From the NCBI GenBank assembly GCA_032871835.1, contig CM065298.1:13459096-13523095 (forward strand): a stretch of DNA of 64,000 bases, read 5' to 3'. Under the pieces are notes generated by a model that was not told the DNA's origin, ran no database searches, and saw only the letters and a program-made list of their open reading frames with translations. Shown in pieces: positions 10,673 to 22,884 of the stretch. Each line of letters opens with the position of its first letter. The first letter of the stretch is position 1. Source of the stretch: Dipteronia dyeriana (lineage: Eukaryota; Streptophyta; Magnoliopsida; Sapindales; Sapindaceae). The position numbers and the translations under genes were made by a program.

Positions 10673-12120
10673 AACTGCTCTAAAATTGAACTATTCACAT
10701 GAATAGTAAAGTTTAATAGATTTCTATTATTTACAAAAATGTCATTATAAAAGATAAGAAAATTAAAATAAATAAATAAAATAAAATAACATTCAACCAC
10801 TACCACAATACCACTAATTCAAACTTCAATAAAACAAAGTCAAAAAAATTGATAGACTTACTTTTAATTTGATTGATGGACAAAACTTTCTTTATAGTGG
10901 AATTGAATTTCAAATCAAAAAATTTGAAAAAAAAAATTACTATAAAATAAATCTCAGGTTTCAAGATCCAATTTTAATTGACTATAAATTTATGCTGTCA
11001 AAAATCAAAAATACGATACAACTTATTTTCTTTCGATTTTTGAGTTTGCTTAACTTTTAAAAGATGTCATAAGTTTAATATTAAATATATTTAATGTTCA
11101 TTACACTTACCCATTTAATTAAATAAATTCATTTTAATAGACAAAATATGTGTAATGCATGATACTTTTGTTTGACATTAATATTTAATGCATAGACTTT
11201 TGTTTTTCATATTAATATTCAATGCATTGTGCATAATTTTTTTTTTGTATTTTTATGTATATATATATCAATATAATTGATATTTTTAGTTGGTACAGAA
11301 TTATTATTTTACTTGATTATCATTTTATGTTTGATTAAAATATATTTCATTTTTTTTTGTTTCATAATGTAGATAAATAAAATTTTAAATTATGAATAAA
11401 ATTTATTAAAATTGAAAATAATATATAAAACGGTATAATACTCCTGCGGTTACTAGTGTTATCTAAACAGTTGTATCACTACATTTTATAAATTTTGTTG
11501 TATTGATTGATCTTTATGTTTTGGGTTAAATACAGGTGGTCTAAGATTAATTAAAAATCTATTTTGAAATTCATTAGAAACCGCGTATTTAGTCAGATTT
11601 TATTAAAAGTCTTGGATCATTTAAATCTTATTTGTATTTGATTCAAAGTTCAAGAAGGTTGGTAATATGTTTTCTACCTGAATTATTTTGAAGTACCTAT
11701 ATGACATTGTTAATAAATTAAAGGTTGGATAGAAATGTACTTAAAGTGCCCCAATGCTTCTCCAAAAATTGATTTTATGTTTTCTTCATTATGTTTGCTA
11801 TTTTTGTACCTTTTTTATACAAAGGCCTTCCAAGGTGGGCACTTTTGAATGTATATTTTTCCAGATTCTTTCCGATTGTTGTTTAGCCAATTCTTTTCAC
11901 TTTCCATTAAAGAAGTAAATGTTGGTTTCGTTAAAAATATTGGTCGTCCAAATATTATATCAGTGATATATACTTATAATATTATTGATATTCTCTTACT
12001 GTTGAAACAATTAAAATTCAAATTGACATACAAAAGAGATAATCTTATCTTTATCAAACCTTGTTTTAATTCGGATATTTGATAAATTTATGATAAAGTT
12101 ATAATTTTAAGGGATATTTT
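10673..12120. other. AT-rich intergenic DNA
   Basis: I see no gene here. The stretch is strongly AT-rich with short A and T runs and a small TA repeat near 11260. Open frames at 10869-11060 and 11849-12082 have no motif, compositional bias or homologous neighbour that supports them. Confidence 0.6.
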
Positions 12121-12125
12121 AGATG

Positions 12126-13735
12126 AAATTAACCTTGTAAATGCACGAATCGTGAAGATAAGTACAGTGGTAAATAGAGATCGTTCCCAAGAGAAAAAGT
12201 GATTTATTAATTATAACAAGTTCTAATTCTAATTAATACAAAAGTAACCAAGAGATTTGTTACGAAGGGATAGTTTTGATTGAATTAAAACTAAATTATC
12301 CTATGAAATCAATTTAACAAAGAATTGGTGTTGTGATCAAGAGATGAGAAAATTAGGCCATAAATGCTCGCCAACTATGTCTACTCAATGTTTTGAATTG
12401 ACTTGGAAAAAAAATATTAATCAAGTTAAGGTTTCGTTCTTATCTTTAGTATGATTGTTACCATATGATCATGGAATGAATCAAGTGTTCTCAATTAAAA
12501 TTTACCCATAGATCAATGGTGCAAACTACAATCGAGAACCCATTAAGGGCAAGAACAATGAGCCAAAACCTGCTTGCATAGATCAATGATAAGATCAGTT
12601 TTATCCATTCAATTGAATATTAATTAAGATTACGTATAGATTTTTTACTCCAACCTCAACCATTAAATTATCAAAACCCTAAATTTATGCCAACGTATGG
12701 TCATGAATTAACAAGAATAAAAATTAAGACATAAGATGAATTGAATAAATCAAAACTCGAATTAATAAAAATATCGTCAATTCTAATAAAGAGCATTCAT
12801 AGAGGTTTACATTGATTTCCTAATATGAGTTAGTTGCACATCATGAAAATAAGAGAAGAGAAAGAAAAGATAAAATTCATCTTGGCGTTCAATGAGTTCT
12901 TCCAAGTGTTCAATGATGAATTCGTCTTTGTCTTTGAATCTTTGATATGTAAAGATGAATGAAAGGTGTGAGGTGATGTATGGTGATAGAGTGGTAGGGA
13001 ACGGCCCCTTTGGTGGCTTGGGACTTCCCTTGGCTTGTATATCTCGAAATTAGGGTTCACAAGGGGTTTAAATAGGTATACATGCAAAGTCATGTTCTTA
13101 AACAACAAGGAAATCAATTCCCCTTTTAAACTCTACCTTTTTGAGATTTTATTTTTTTCTTAATCCAATAAAATTAACTACTTATTGAAGGAAGATTAGG
13201 ATTAGGTGTCAACTTGTTTGCACAAGACTCCCACACAATTCCAAGAAGGAAATATTTCCTGTTTCGATAACTTGCGAAATAAATCCCATCACTATTCACG
13301 ACGTTATGAGTGATTAAACCATCGGGTACTAAAACGGGCATAACTTCTTCTAGGAATATCATAATTACAATCCGAAAAGTGCACCGGAGACTAGACTTCC
13401 GGGGATTTTCATCGATAGGTTGTAGGATACATAATTCAATCTGAGATGAGAGATATAGGCCACATAATATGACCGTTCTGCACTGGTCCGAAAATTATCT
13501 TTTTGCCGTATGTTGTGCGGCATAGACCACAGTTGAGGTTGATACCTAGGAAGTAGTATGGACCGCAGAAAAACATCTTTTTGGCTCTTTTTTTCTAAAA
13601 TAACATTCAACACCTCTTCTATGAAATGTGACATACACATGTTCAACAAACATATAAAATACCTAATTTCACCAAGAACAAAGCACAAATAACAGGAAAT
13701 GGGAACCTAAAACTTATATAGAAATATACCGATCA
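12126..13735 (-). mobile_element. 3' LTR of the Athila-like element
   Basis: It aligns with 22915-24507 over nearly its full length, sharing for example GCACGAATCGTGAAGATAAG near the left end and AGATGAATGAAAGGTGTGAG in the middle. The right end is GATCA, followed by the polypurine tract complement (ATACCCCCAAA). The left end differs from the other copy: the first 35 bases or so are replaced or lost, so the expected TG start is not clear. Open frames at 12830-13688 are shared with the other LTR and are not genes. Confidence 0.75.
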
Positions 13736-14569
13736 AATACCCCCAAACCTATCTTTTGCTAGTCCTCAAGCAAAACTAGAATAAAAACAAAAACTAAAAA
13801 CAAACAAAAGTCTAAAAATAAAATAACCACTTTGTAGGGAACACGATAGCATTGAGCGTATGCTACAAGCCTTTAAACTTCTAGGTGTCCCTAGTAGGAG
13901 GAGTTTTGTCTCTGAGGGTTTACAGTTATGCTACCCACAAACATATTTCTGCGAATAACCAAATAATCAAGATGCAAACTTAAATGCACCATTCAAAAGT
14001 CAGTACATGCTAGAGCCACTAAATAAAGACTAAAATTATTCCACAAATTTGAATGCATTGCTTAGTTTTAATGGAAAGCTCATACTCAAGACACTCTAGC
14101 TTCAAAAACACATCGTCAAACGCCATAGATATAATTCACCTCGACTCTAATTCTCACAAGATGCCTCTCATTAATTTTACACAGAACCTAGGCAAATACA
14201 CGCATCAAGTATATGTGAAAGAAGTTATGCAAAAGAAATTTCAAGATATAATCGCATATGAATATATAATAGAAATAACGCTTGATTTTATACAAAGGAT
14301 CTCATGAACGGAATTAGAAATTAAGAACAAGATAGAACACATGTCTACCTTTACTCTCGAGCTAGCATTCCCATAAGATAAATTATGTATTTTTCTTTGG
14401 TTGTAACGGGGTCATTGGGTGAGAGTTAAGACAGAACGGAAAAAGGATAACAAATAAACCTAAGATCATATCGAGAAATTCATCGACAATCTTCATACTT
14501 GGCCGAATTTCCTTGAATTCTTCATTCCAATTGCATCCAGGCTTCTTGAACAATTTTCGTTCATCCTCA
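13736..14569 (-). other. Interior of the Athila-like element next to the 3' LTR
   Basis: It begins with the polypurine tract complement and the wording TTTTGCTAGTCCTCAAGCAA, common beside plant gypsy 3' LTRs. No coding domain is visible. The frame at 14053-14307 has no family features. Confidence 0.5.
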
Positions 14570-14599
14570 TTGACACAGCAGAAAACACAAAGGAATAAG

Positions 14600-14980
14600 A
14601 CCGACGTCTGTGTTCCGTAGACCGTATTAGCCTGGAACCACCAGAAATAAAGAGAAAATGAATTCTAAGATTTTATTGAATCAAAAGCTAATGAGCCTTT
14701 TGGCTTACAAGTATATTTAAAGCAATTGAACCCTAACCCGAGTCCTTGATGGACAAGAAATAGGATTACATAGCAAAAGTTACCAAAATTAGCAAAATTA
14801 CAATAATTGTGGAATTAAATGATACTAACGACCCTAAACAAGCCAGAATTAAAGGCAGACGATTCTGAATTGTCAAAGTTAACTTATGACTTAAAAGAAA
14901 ACTTTCCTAAAATGGTAAAAATTGCAATTACGAGGCCTAAACGATGGAATTTGGCAGAAAAAATACGTGTCTCACTGTCA
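14600..14980 (-). repeat. LTR/promoter-like repeat, left arm of an inverted pair
   Basis: The reverse complement of this block aligns with 17101-17490. Shared words include GGACAAGAAA, GATGGAATTTG and CCACCAGAAA. Read on the minus strand it has a TATA-like stretch and an AATAAAAT near its 3' side. It could be a solo LTR (end TGACAGTGAGACACG on the minus strand). I found no target duplication. Confidence 0.55.
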
Positions 14981-16535
14981 AAGGTTGTGACTTGAAAACA
15001 TCTAGTCGATTCGCTACAGGTGAAGTCACTTAGCCTTGAATTTAGAATGGTTCCTCAAAGCCATTTAGGAATCAGCTACTTGTTCTACATCACTTCTTAA
15101 GTTGATTTCAATTTCTAATCACTTCATTGTAAAGCTCTTTTCCTTTTCACTTACATTTGATTCATCATCTCATTCATTTATCTTTTTTTTTATTAATTTA
15201 TTTATTTTTTACTTCTTTTTTTTTAAATGAGAGTTTGAACATCAATTACATAGTTTTTCAAACATCTTCTTTACATTTGATCTCCTTGCTTTTCTTTGGT
15301 ACATGCACTTCATGAGTTACCTATTTAGAACTCTCTTCAATCATCTTCATCACCTCAATATGATCCCAAGCTATAAGGTATGGCTAATATTTTGGCTTAT
15401 TAGGGTTAAGTTAATGTGGGTGATGAAAGAAAAAAAGGCTTAAAGTGATTGGCTTTAAACAGGGCTATGGAGCACACACATAAATGTAGGAAATATTTAA
15501 GACCTTTTAAGTGAGGTCAATCACACATTGTTTATATCACTTCTAATGGTTCAACCAAAACAAGAGCAAAATCCACTTGTGGTTTCTTTTTATGATGAAT
15601 GTTCTTTAATATCTAGTGCATAACCTGTTGAGATCAATTCTAATACTAAGAACATAATGAGTGTTTAGGAGTAGAAACAAACAAAACCCTCTATAATGAT
15701 ATTTATGTACATTTTTTGGCTTAGTGAACTCACAAGGGTAGTCTCCACTATTAATCATGACAATCCAACTAAGCATCTTATCCACTATCATATCAAGAGC
15801 ATGTCATAATTTTTTTGAAAATTGCAATGCACTACTCTAAGTGGCAAGACGTTAGTCCAAACTCAGTGAATAAAGCATATATTATGACTCTTAAATTACA
15901 CAAAAGAAACATCTCATAATGGAGGACAAAATTCCAAAAATACTGGTGACTTTTGAAATCGACATATGTCTATCCTTTAATGCATATCTCTCGAATAACT
16001 CAATAAAAGATAATCGAAGTTTAACACAAAACAATACACATGCAAATTCACAGTTTTCATTTAGAAACAATTTCATAATTCAAATTGGAAAAGTGAGAAC
16101 ACATTCAAGTACAAAATTGTAAAAACAGAGAATCGTCCATGACCTTTGGTCGAAGAAACATTCATAACATTTAAACCTCTGTCTAGAACTTTACGTTCTT
16201 TATACCGTTGGATTTATATAAAAAAAAACAAAGAACCCAATATAGACGGAAAAATTTATTTCCTCACCAATGAGTACAGTTTTAACAAAACGTTTACCTT
16301 GAAAAAATTCAAAACATGGCACTTTTTTTACAGATTTCAACAAAAAGTAGAAAATCAAAATAAACACGAATTCACACCCCTAAACCGAATCTAATCATTG
16401 TCCTCAATGTTTATATGACATTAAAATCATGAACAACAAATAAATAAAAAATATGAAAGGTAAAAACTCGAAACACAAAAACAAAAGAAAACTAAAAACT
16501 AAAAATTAAAACAAAAAATTAAATTAAAAAGAAAT
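14981..16535 (-). other. Non-coding interior of the Athila-like element
   Basis: AT-rich, with no recognised domain on either strand. Open frames at 15606-15791, 15891-16122 and 16146-16394 are short, biased to Lys/Asn/Phe as random AT-rich DNA would be, and overlap on both strands. The stretch 16440-16535 is A-rich. Confidence 0.45.
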
Positions 16536-17098
16536 TACCTAGGTGGGTTGCCTCCCACCAAGCGCTTAATTTAACCTCTCGGCAAGGCGGGTGCAAGGAA
16601 GATTCAACCAAATTCCAATGTCTCAAATTTACTCTTACGCGCTATCATATCTTGGAAAATATTATCCTACGCCGGCATGTTCCTACACACAATAAGCAAA
16701 AGCAAGAAAATATTCAATATAAAATATGATGAAATAAGTTCAAAAAACCACTTATTCCATTTGCTTTTGTGTAGCTTGCTCAGAAAAGTAATGGAAGGGC
16801 CATAAGGCGTGAGTTCCTTGTATATGAGTGGTGCCTCGAACGGGACATCTTCTGCTTCCTTTGCCTTTTCTTCCATTTCCTCCTTTTCTACTTCTTCACC
16901 TGCAAACCTAGAAAAATCATCAGAAAATTCATGGGTTACTATGGTAACGACAATCTTACAATTAGAAGGGATGGTGGTAGTTTCTTGATGTAGAACAAGT
17001 GACTGAGTCCTACATGGCTTGGTGGGACCATCCTAAATCCAAAATTAAATGACCTTAATTGAAGAGAATCGACGAGATCTTCAGAAATCAATACCTTC
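16536..17098 (-). pseudogene. Gag C-terminal remnant of the Athila-like element
   Basis: On the minus strand, 16876 down to about 16610 reads EEKAKEAEDVPFEAPLIYKE, then PYGPSITFLSKLHKSKWNKW and, past a stop, DMIARKSKFETLEF. This follows the usual plant gypsy pattern between gag and protease (P.PFP.RL.K.K.DKQF ... MP.Y.KF.KD...KK). It then runs straight into the leader wording GGGTTGCCTCCCACC at 16544, so protease, RT and integrase have been deleted. The upstream stretch to 17098 is probably more gag, but I cannot place it. Confidence 0.55.
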
Positions 17099-17100
17099 GG

Positions 17101-17490
17101 TGTTGTGGCACGTCCTTTTTAGGTCAAATTCCATCATTTAGGCCCTGAAATATTCCTTTTTGGGAAATTTCTGTTTTAGTCATAAGTTGACTTTGACAAG
17201 CCAGAATCACCTACCGTTAATTCTGGCTTTTTTATGGTCGTTAGTATATTTTATTTCTGTAACTTTTGTGATTTCGCTATTTTTTAGCAGTTTCACTATT
17301 TATGACAGCTTTTGGTATGTAATCTTGTTTCTTGTCCAACAAGGATTCAGGTTAGAGTTTTCACTATAAATAGTCTTATAAGCCGAAAGGCTCACCAGTT
17401 CAATTTTCAATAAAATTCAGACTTATTTCTTATTTTCTTTCTGGTGGATTCCAATTTCAATAGAACTTAGACATCGATCTAGTTCTTTCT
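17101..17490 (+). repeat. LTR/promoter-like repeat, right arm of an inverted pair, upstream of the LINE
   Basis: It starts TGTTGTGGCACG and contains a TATA box (CTATAAATAG at about 17364) and AATAAAAT at about 17410, a typical LTR layout within 60 bp. It is the inverse of 14600-14980. It lies about 300 bp before the first LINE coding frame, so it may be an older LTR or may act as the LINE leader. The sequence does not decide between these. Confidence 0.5.
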
Positions 17491-17785
17491 ACGTTACTTC
17501 TTCTTGCTCCAGTTGGCTTTAGAACTTTTTGGATTCATTTTTTTAAGCAACATCAGCCGATTGTCTACTTTACACGTCAATCTTCTACAATAACGCAACC
17601 ATGTTTTGAGTCCTTAAGAGCTTGTAGAGTAGTTTGCATGAAGTATTCTTTCGTTGTTTGTTGATTTGGTTGCATGAAGTACTCCTTCAATGTCTGTTGA
17701 TTTTTTTGCATGAGGTACTCCTTCATTGTTTTCTCAAGTGATGGTGAGATCGGCTGCTCATAGGTATTAACTTCATTGTAGCTCC

Positions 17786-20700
17786 GTGAGAAGTCTTGAT
17801 GATTCCTCCAATCCGAGTTGTAAGTCTTGTCACTCGTTTGTGTGGGGATTCTGGTTTTTGATGATTAAATTTTCTTGGAACATAAGAGGTTTGGGGAGGG
17901 TTGAGAAAATGAGAGTGGTGAGAAATATGGTTTTCAACAGCAAGCCAAGCATGCTTTTTCATTCAGGATCCAAACTGAAGATTTTTGACTCGAAGGTGAT
18001 TAAAACTTTGGGTGGCTATGTTCTTACCAAGGGTGTAGGTGTGGAGGCGAGAGGTTCGGCATGTGGCATCATCACTCTTTGGAATGAAGAATTTTTTGAG
18101 GCCAAAGCATGCATTTCGAACGATCGGTGCATCATAGTGTATGGTGAGCTTACCAAACAAAAGAAATTTGTAGTTTTTTGTAATGTTTATGCTGCTAATA
18201 ATGAGAAGGATAGAGTTGATCTTTGAAAGTTTATTTTGAATGCCTGAGTGTCGTTACCTAGGGTGTGGGTAATACGAAGGGATTTCAATTCCGTGATGGC
18301 CCTGAGTGAAAGGAAGGGGGGTGCTGGTAATGTTAGGTCCATGGCGATTTTTTTTTTAAAAATGGATTTGGCGAAGGTGGTAGATATCCCTATGCAAGTT
18401 TTGGCGTTTACGTGGTCTAATAATAGGGAGTTCAAGTCGTGGGTAGGACTAGATCGATTCCTCTACGATCTCGTTTTTCTTTCTTGGTTCCCTCAGTTAG
18501 TCTAAAAAAGGCTTAGCAAGAGTCTATTCTATCACAAATCGGTTATTATGATTGGAAAACCAGTTGAAGATTGAGGTCCTAGGCCTTTTAGGTTTTTTAA
18601 TGGTTGGTTGGAAGATAAAAAAGCTTGTTGGAGGGAGTTCGTAAAAAGTGGAGTAGGTGCAACGATAGAAGGAATTTTGGTTCAAGACTCCATTGTAAGG
18701 CTAAAGCTATCAATTTTTTCTTGAAATAGAGGGTTAAGGAGAAAATACCTTGTGACAAGGAAGTCAAGTCCCTAGAAGAAGACTTAGCAGAAATAGAGAA
18801 AAAAGCCATTATCCGATGGTGGACGAGGGAGTTAAGACAAGAGAGATCGTGTTGTTTAGTGAAGTTATGGAAACAAATTTGCTTGGAAGAACATAAATGG
18901 AGGCAGATTTTAAGGGTCAAATGGTTAAATGAGGGTGATAGGAACACAAGATATTTTCACATCTTGTCTAACGTGAGAAGAAAGGCCAATGGAATTGGGG
19001 ATCTTCTTATCTCAAGCAGAAGGTGTAGTGGTCCGCCTCAGCTAAGGGAATGTGTGTTCTCGTTCTTTAAGGATCAGTTTAAGAAGGAGATGGGTCATAG
19101 ACCAAGAATTTCTGGTCTCCCTATCAAGCAGATTTTGATGCAAGAAAAGACAGAATTGGAAGCTGAGTTTTCAGTTGAAGAAGTATGGTCAGCCTTGTGT
19201 GATTGTGATAGGAAGAAAGCCCCTGATCTGAATGGGCTAAACTTAAGTTTTGTGAAAGAAAACTAGGTATTCATTCAAGATGACTTTATGAAATTCATGC
19301 ATGAGTTCTATAGGAATGGTTCGGTGGTCAAGGATTTGAATCATACGTTTATAACGCTTATTCTGAAGATTAGGAGTCCGGAGTCTCTTAAAGATTATAG
19401 GCCCATAAGTTCGGTAGGGTCCCTATACAAAGTGTTGGTTAAGGTTTTGGCGAACATGATAAAAAATATGATGAACTCGGTGGTTGGACCTTCTCAAATA
19501 GCATTTGTGAAAGGTCATCAAATAGTTGATAGCTTTGTTATTGCCGAAGAAATTATTCATTCTTGGAAGAGAGATGGTAAATGGGGTCTCCTGTTGAAGT
19601 TGGATTTTGAGAAAGCTTATGATAGTGTGGATCATGCCTTTTTGTTGCATGTTTTGGATAGGATGGGTTTTGGTAAGAGATGGCAAGAGTGGATAGGTTG
19701 GTGCATTGGGTCACCGTCCATATCAGTGTTGGTTAACAGTAGTCCGACATACCAATTCCAAATGGAAAGGGGATTATGCCAAGGAGATCCGTTTTCACAT
19801 TTCCTTTATAATTTGGTGGTAGAAGTTCTTAAGACTATGATCTTCAAAGATATTGATTTGGGTCTGATTAAAGAAGTGGGTTTTGGTGACAATGTAATTC
19901 ATATTTCCCACCTTCAGTTTGCCGACGACACGGTCCTCTTTATTGAGCCTAGTTTAGAGTACCTATCTAATATGAAGAGAATTTTGAGATGCTATGAGTT
20001 AGCATCAGGCCTAAAAATTAATTTTCACAAGAGCTGTCTAGTGAAGGTTAGGAAAAAAGATCTGAGGGATGAGAATTGGGCAAAAGTTTTTCGTTGTTCT
20101 TTATCCTCACTACCGTTAACTTACCTTGGACTGCCTCTAGGTGGGATATCTAACAGAGAAGCTTTTTGGTCTCCGGTATTAGCAAAGGTGGAACAAAGAT
20201 TGTCTCCATAGAAGAGAGGTTTCTTGTCAAAATGTGGTAGACTTGTCTTTTTGAAGGCGGTCCTCTTTAGTCTTCCTACTAATTTTATATCGGTTTTCAG
20301 AATCCTTGAAAAGGTGGCGAAGAAAATTGAAATTTTTAAAAAGATTTCTTCTGGAATGATGGTCTTGTAAATAGGAAAGTTCATACGGTGGACTGGAATA
20401 CGCTTTGCAAAAATAAGAGGAATGGTGGTCTTGGGATTGAAAGACTCAGAGACAAAGGTTTAGGGTTGATGGCTAAATGGATTTGGAGATTTGGAAGAGA
20501 ACAGTCTTCCCTATGGAAGAAAGTCTTATGCGTTAAGTATGGGCTGGATCAAAATTCTTTATTGTGGAATAGGCATTGGGTGAAGTCACGTTCTTATTTC
20601 TTCAAGTCTATTAATGGCCTTTTTGCTGAAGGTCAGTGTGCTTACAACATCATCAACAAAGGTTTCCAGGTGGTCCGTGGTAATAGGGAGAGGATTAAGT

Positions 20701-22378
20701 TGTGGAAGAATTGTCTATGGGATTTCGTTCCTTTGAAGCTAGCCTTCGTGAGAATTTTTGCTTTGGCTTTGAATAAAGAGGGAATTGTGAAGGAGTTTGG
20801 GAGGTGAGAGAGGTCTAAGTGGGTTTGGGATGTCAAGTTAAGAAGACCTTTTTTCGGTTGGGAAACTGATCAGTGGAACTGTTTCTTGTTGACCTTGAAT
20901 AGCATATTGGTTCGACCAAAAATTCAAGATGCCTTAGCTTGGTTTTTTTGTCCAAATAGGCTATTCTCAGTTATCTCTTTTTGCCGTTGTCTTGAGGAGG
21001 GCAGAGACACCGAGTGCTCTTCTTTCTCTTTTCTCTGGAAGGGTTTTTGTCCTTCTAAAGTTGAGTTTTTTGCTTGGCAATTGCTTAAAGGTAGTATTCT
21101 AGTTAGAGATGTCTTGCAGGTTTTGAGAGCTGGTCAGGTGGTTAGTGTTGGGTGCCCGTTGTGTGGTTCAGGGACTGAAACAGTGGATCTTCTTTTCCTC
21201 ATTTGTGCTTGATCGTAGGAGTTATGGGCGATTTGTATGAGTTGGCGGGGGCTGAGCTGGTGTTCAAATTTCTCTGTGATTGAATGGGTGAAAAGCTGGA
21301 AGGGTTTGTGTCCTTCTCCAAAACGGGGAAGAGAGTGGGATACATTGTTTTTCGTTATCATCTGGACTATTTGGGAGTTCCGGAACAATGTGGTGTTTCG
21401 AGGGACTCAAGCTAATTTAGACATGGCTTCTAACTCAGTTAAATTTAGAGTGGCTTGGTGGTTCAAGAACCATGGCGGTGGATCTAATGTAGACTTAACC
21501 TTGCTCTTGCTTGATATTAAAGAGAGGTGTATAGACAAGGCTTCTGCTAAGGCTGTCACTAGCAAAGGTTGGTCTTATCCAACTGAAAACAAACTATTTT
21601 TCAATATGGACGGTTCAGCAAATGGTAGCCCCGGGGAGGCGGGCATAAGAGGCCTTTTAAGAAATGTTTCAAGAAGGATTCTGTGTTTGTTTTCTTATTA
21701 TTTAGGCATTAAGGACTCTAGAACTGCTGAGATTCATGCCATTCTTAGAGCTTGTCAGCTGATTTCTTCTAATCAGTTTTTAATAAATCGCAATATTACT
21801 ATCATTAGTGATTCATTATCATTGGTGTCTTGGATCAAAGGAAAGGATTTTGGGAACTTTGAGCTTGTGAGGATAATGTACGATATCAGACATTTTCTGC
21901 AGGATAGGAGAGGTTTGGACATCGAATTCAAGCAAAGGTCTTCAAATTCTTTAGCGGATAGTTTGGCGAAAGCGGGTTCTAGCAGGTGTGGTGATAAGCT
22001 TGAATGAGGAGATTCTTGCATTAATAGCATGGGGTGATCAGGTTGTTTCCATTCTTTCTTCTTGTTAGGTCTCTCTGTTTTTATGGTTCAGTGGCAGTTG
22101 CTTCTTTTGGTTGGTACTGGTATGGTTGGTGTGTTCTTGTTGTTCTCTGTCTTTTGGGGCGTTTTTCTTCTACTTTGCTGGTTTCTTTTGGGCTTTTGCT
22201 GTGTTTTATGCAGTGGTCATTGGGTGTTTGTTGCTGGGGTAGCTTCTTGTTTTTCTCTTCTTTTTCTATCGGTTTTTGTTTCGCTTGTTTTGGTGTTGCT
22301 GTTGTTGTAGCTCTCCTTAGTGCTTGTTTTGGGTGTTCTTTGTGGTTGTTAATAAAGTGTGCCGTTTTAAAAAAAAAA
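17786..22378 (+). pseudogene. L1-type LINE, ORF2 (endonuclease, RT, zf-RVT, RNase H), decayed
   Basis: This is a plant L1-clade non-LTR retrotransposon, which would nick DNA and reverse-transcribe its RNA at the target. Domains in order: an AP-like endonuclease from about 17866 (SWNIRGLG with its catalytic Asn, then RDFNSV and FTWSN...LDRFL to 18500); a linker with EGDRNTRYFH at about 18930; reverse transcriptase at 19266-20211 with DFEKAYDSV and FADDTVLF; a maturase-like region; the zinc-binding zf-RVT domain (CPLCGSGTETVDLLFLIC, 21150-21210); and a C-terminal RNase H domain (FNMDGSANGSPGEAG at about 21600, then a Glu, ISDSL, and LADSLAKAG near 21960). Stops and frameshifts near 18225, 18505, 19264, 20210, 20370 and 21210 kill it. 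The 3' UTR ends with AATAAA at 22351 and ten A at 22369-22378. The 5' end is unclear. Confidence 0.9.
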
Positions 22379-22489
22379 TGGTTCATAACTCGACCACTGA
22401 TTGTGGAAATTTTCATATGGTTCATTAAAAGACAACGGATTGTAGGAATTTTCAAATGGTTCATGCATAGGCCAGAGTTGTAGGAATTC
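22379..22489 (+). repeat. 39-bp tandem repeat after the LINE poly(A)
   Basis: Units start at 22379, 22418 and 22457 with TGGTTCAT and share a ...GGAATTTTCA core. There are about 2.8 units, 70 to 80 percent alike by eye. It begins on the base after the LINE A-run. Confidence 0.75.
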
Positions 22490-22884
22490 AACGCTCGAGT
22501 CTATTTTTCAACATATTTTGAAATTTTTTCTCTCAAATGGCAACCCCATAGATCATGACAAACCATTTCATATATCTTGCAATCCAACACCTCCGTTCAT
22601 TCTCTCCCCGGAGTCATCAAAATCAGACTATCCATATGTCGATTTAAATCAACTAGTTGCATAGCAAATCCATGAATTGTTTCTCTTTCCTCATCATAAG
22701 CATGTCGTCCGTAGAAGTCCATTGTACTTGAAAGAACAAAAAAGAAACACAAAATAAAAAAGAAAACAAAATTCAAATAAAAATAAACTGTTAACTAATG
22801 ACACGGCTACTAAAAAAAATTAAACTAAAACTAGAAATAACAAATAAATTCAACTAATCCCTAGCAGCAGTGCCAAAAACTTAA
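22490..22884 (-). other. 5' interior of the Athila-like element, with primer-binding site and short gag start
   Basis: On the minus strand, immediately after the LTR, the sequence GTTTTTGGCACTGCTGCTAG (about 22861-22880) matches the layout of the TGGCGCC-type primer site of Athila-like elements, with several changes. An ATG at about 22722 opens a 45-codon frame (MDFYGRHAYDEERETIHGF) that ends at a stop. It may be a truncated gag start, but I do not recognise it with confidence. Confidence 0.5.

Noticed and set aside
12830..13688. Minus-strand open frames, also found at 23579-24607
   Set aside because: They lie inside the two LTRs of the Athila-like element. Their duplication reflects the LTR pair, not conserved genes.
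22034..22491. Hydrophobic frame of about 150 codons and an overlapping antisense frame
   Set aside because: It is the TG/CT-rich 3' UTR of the LINE. The apparent membrane protein is an effect of T-rich codons (Phe, Leu, Val, Cys).
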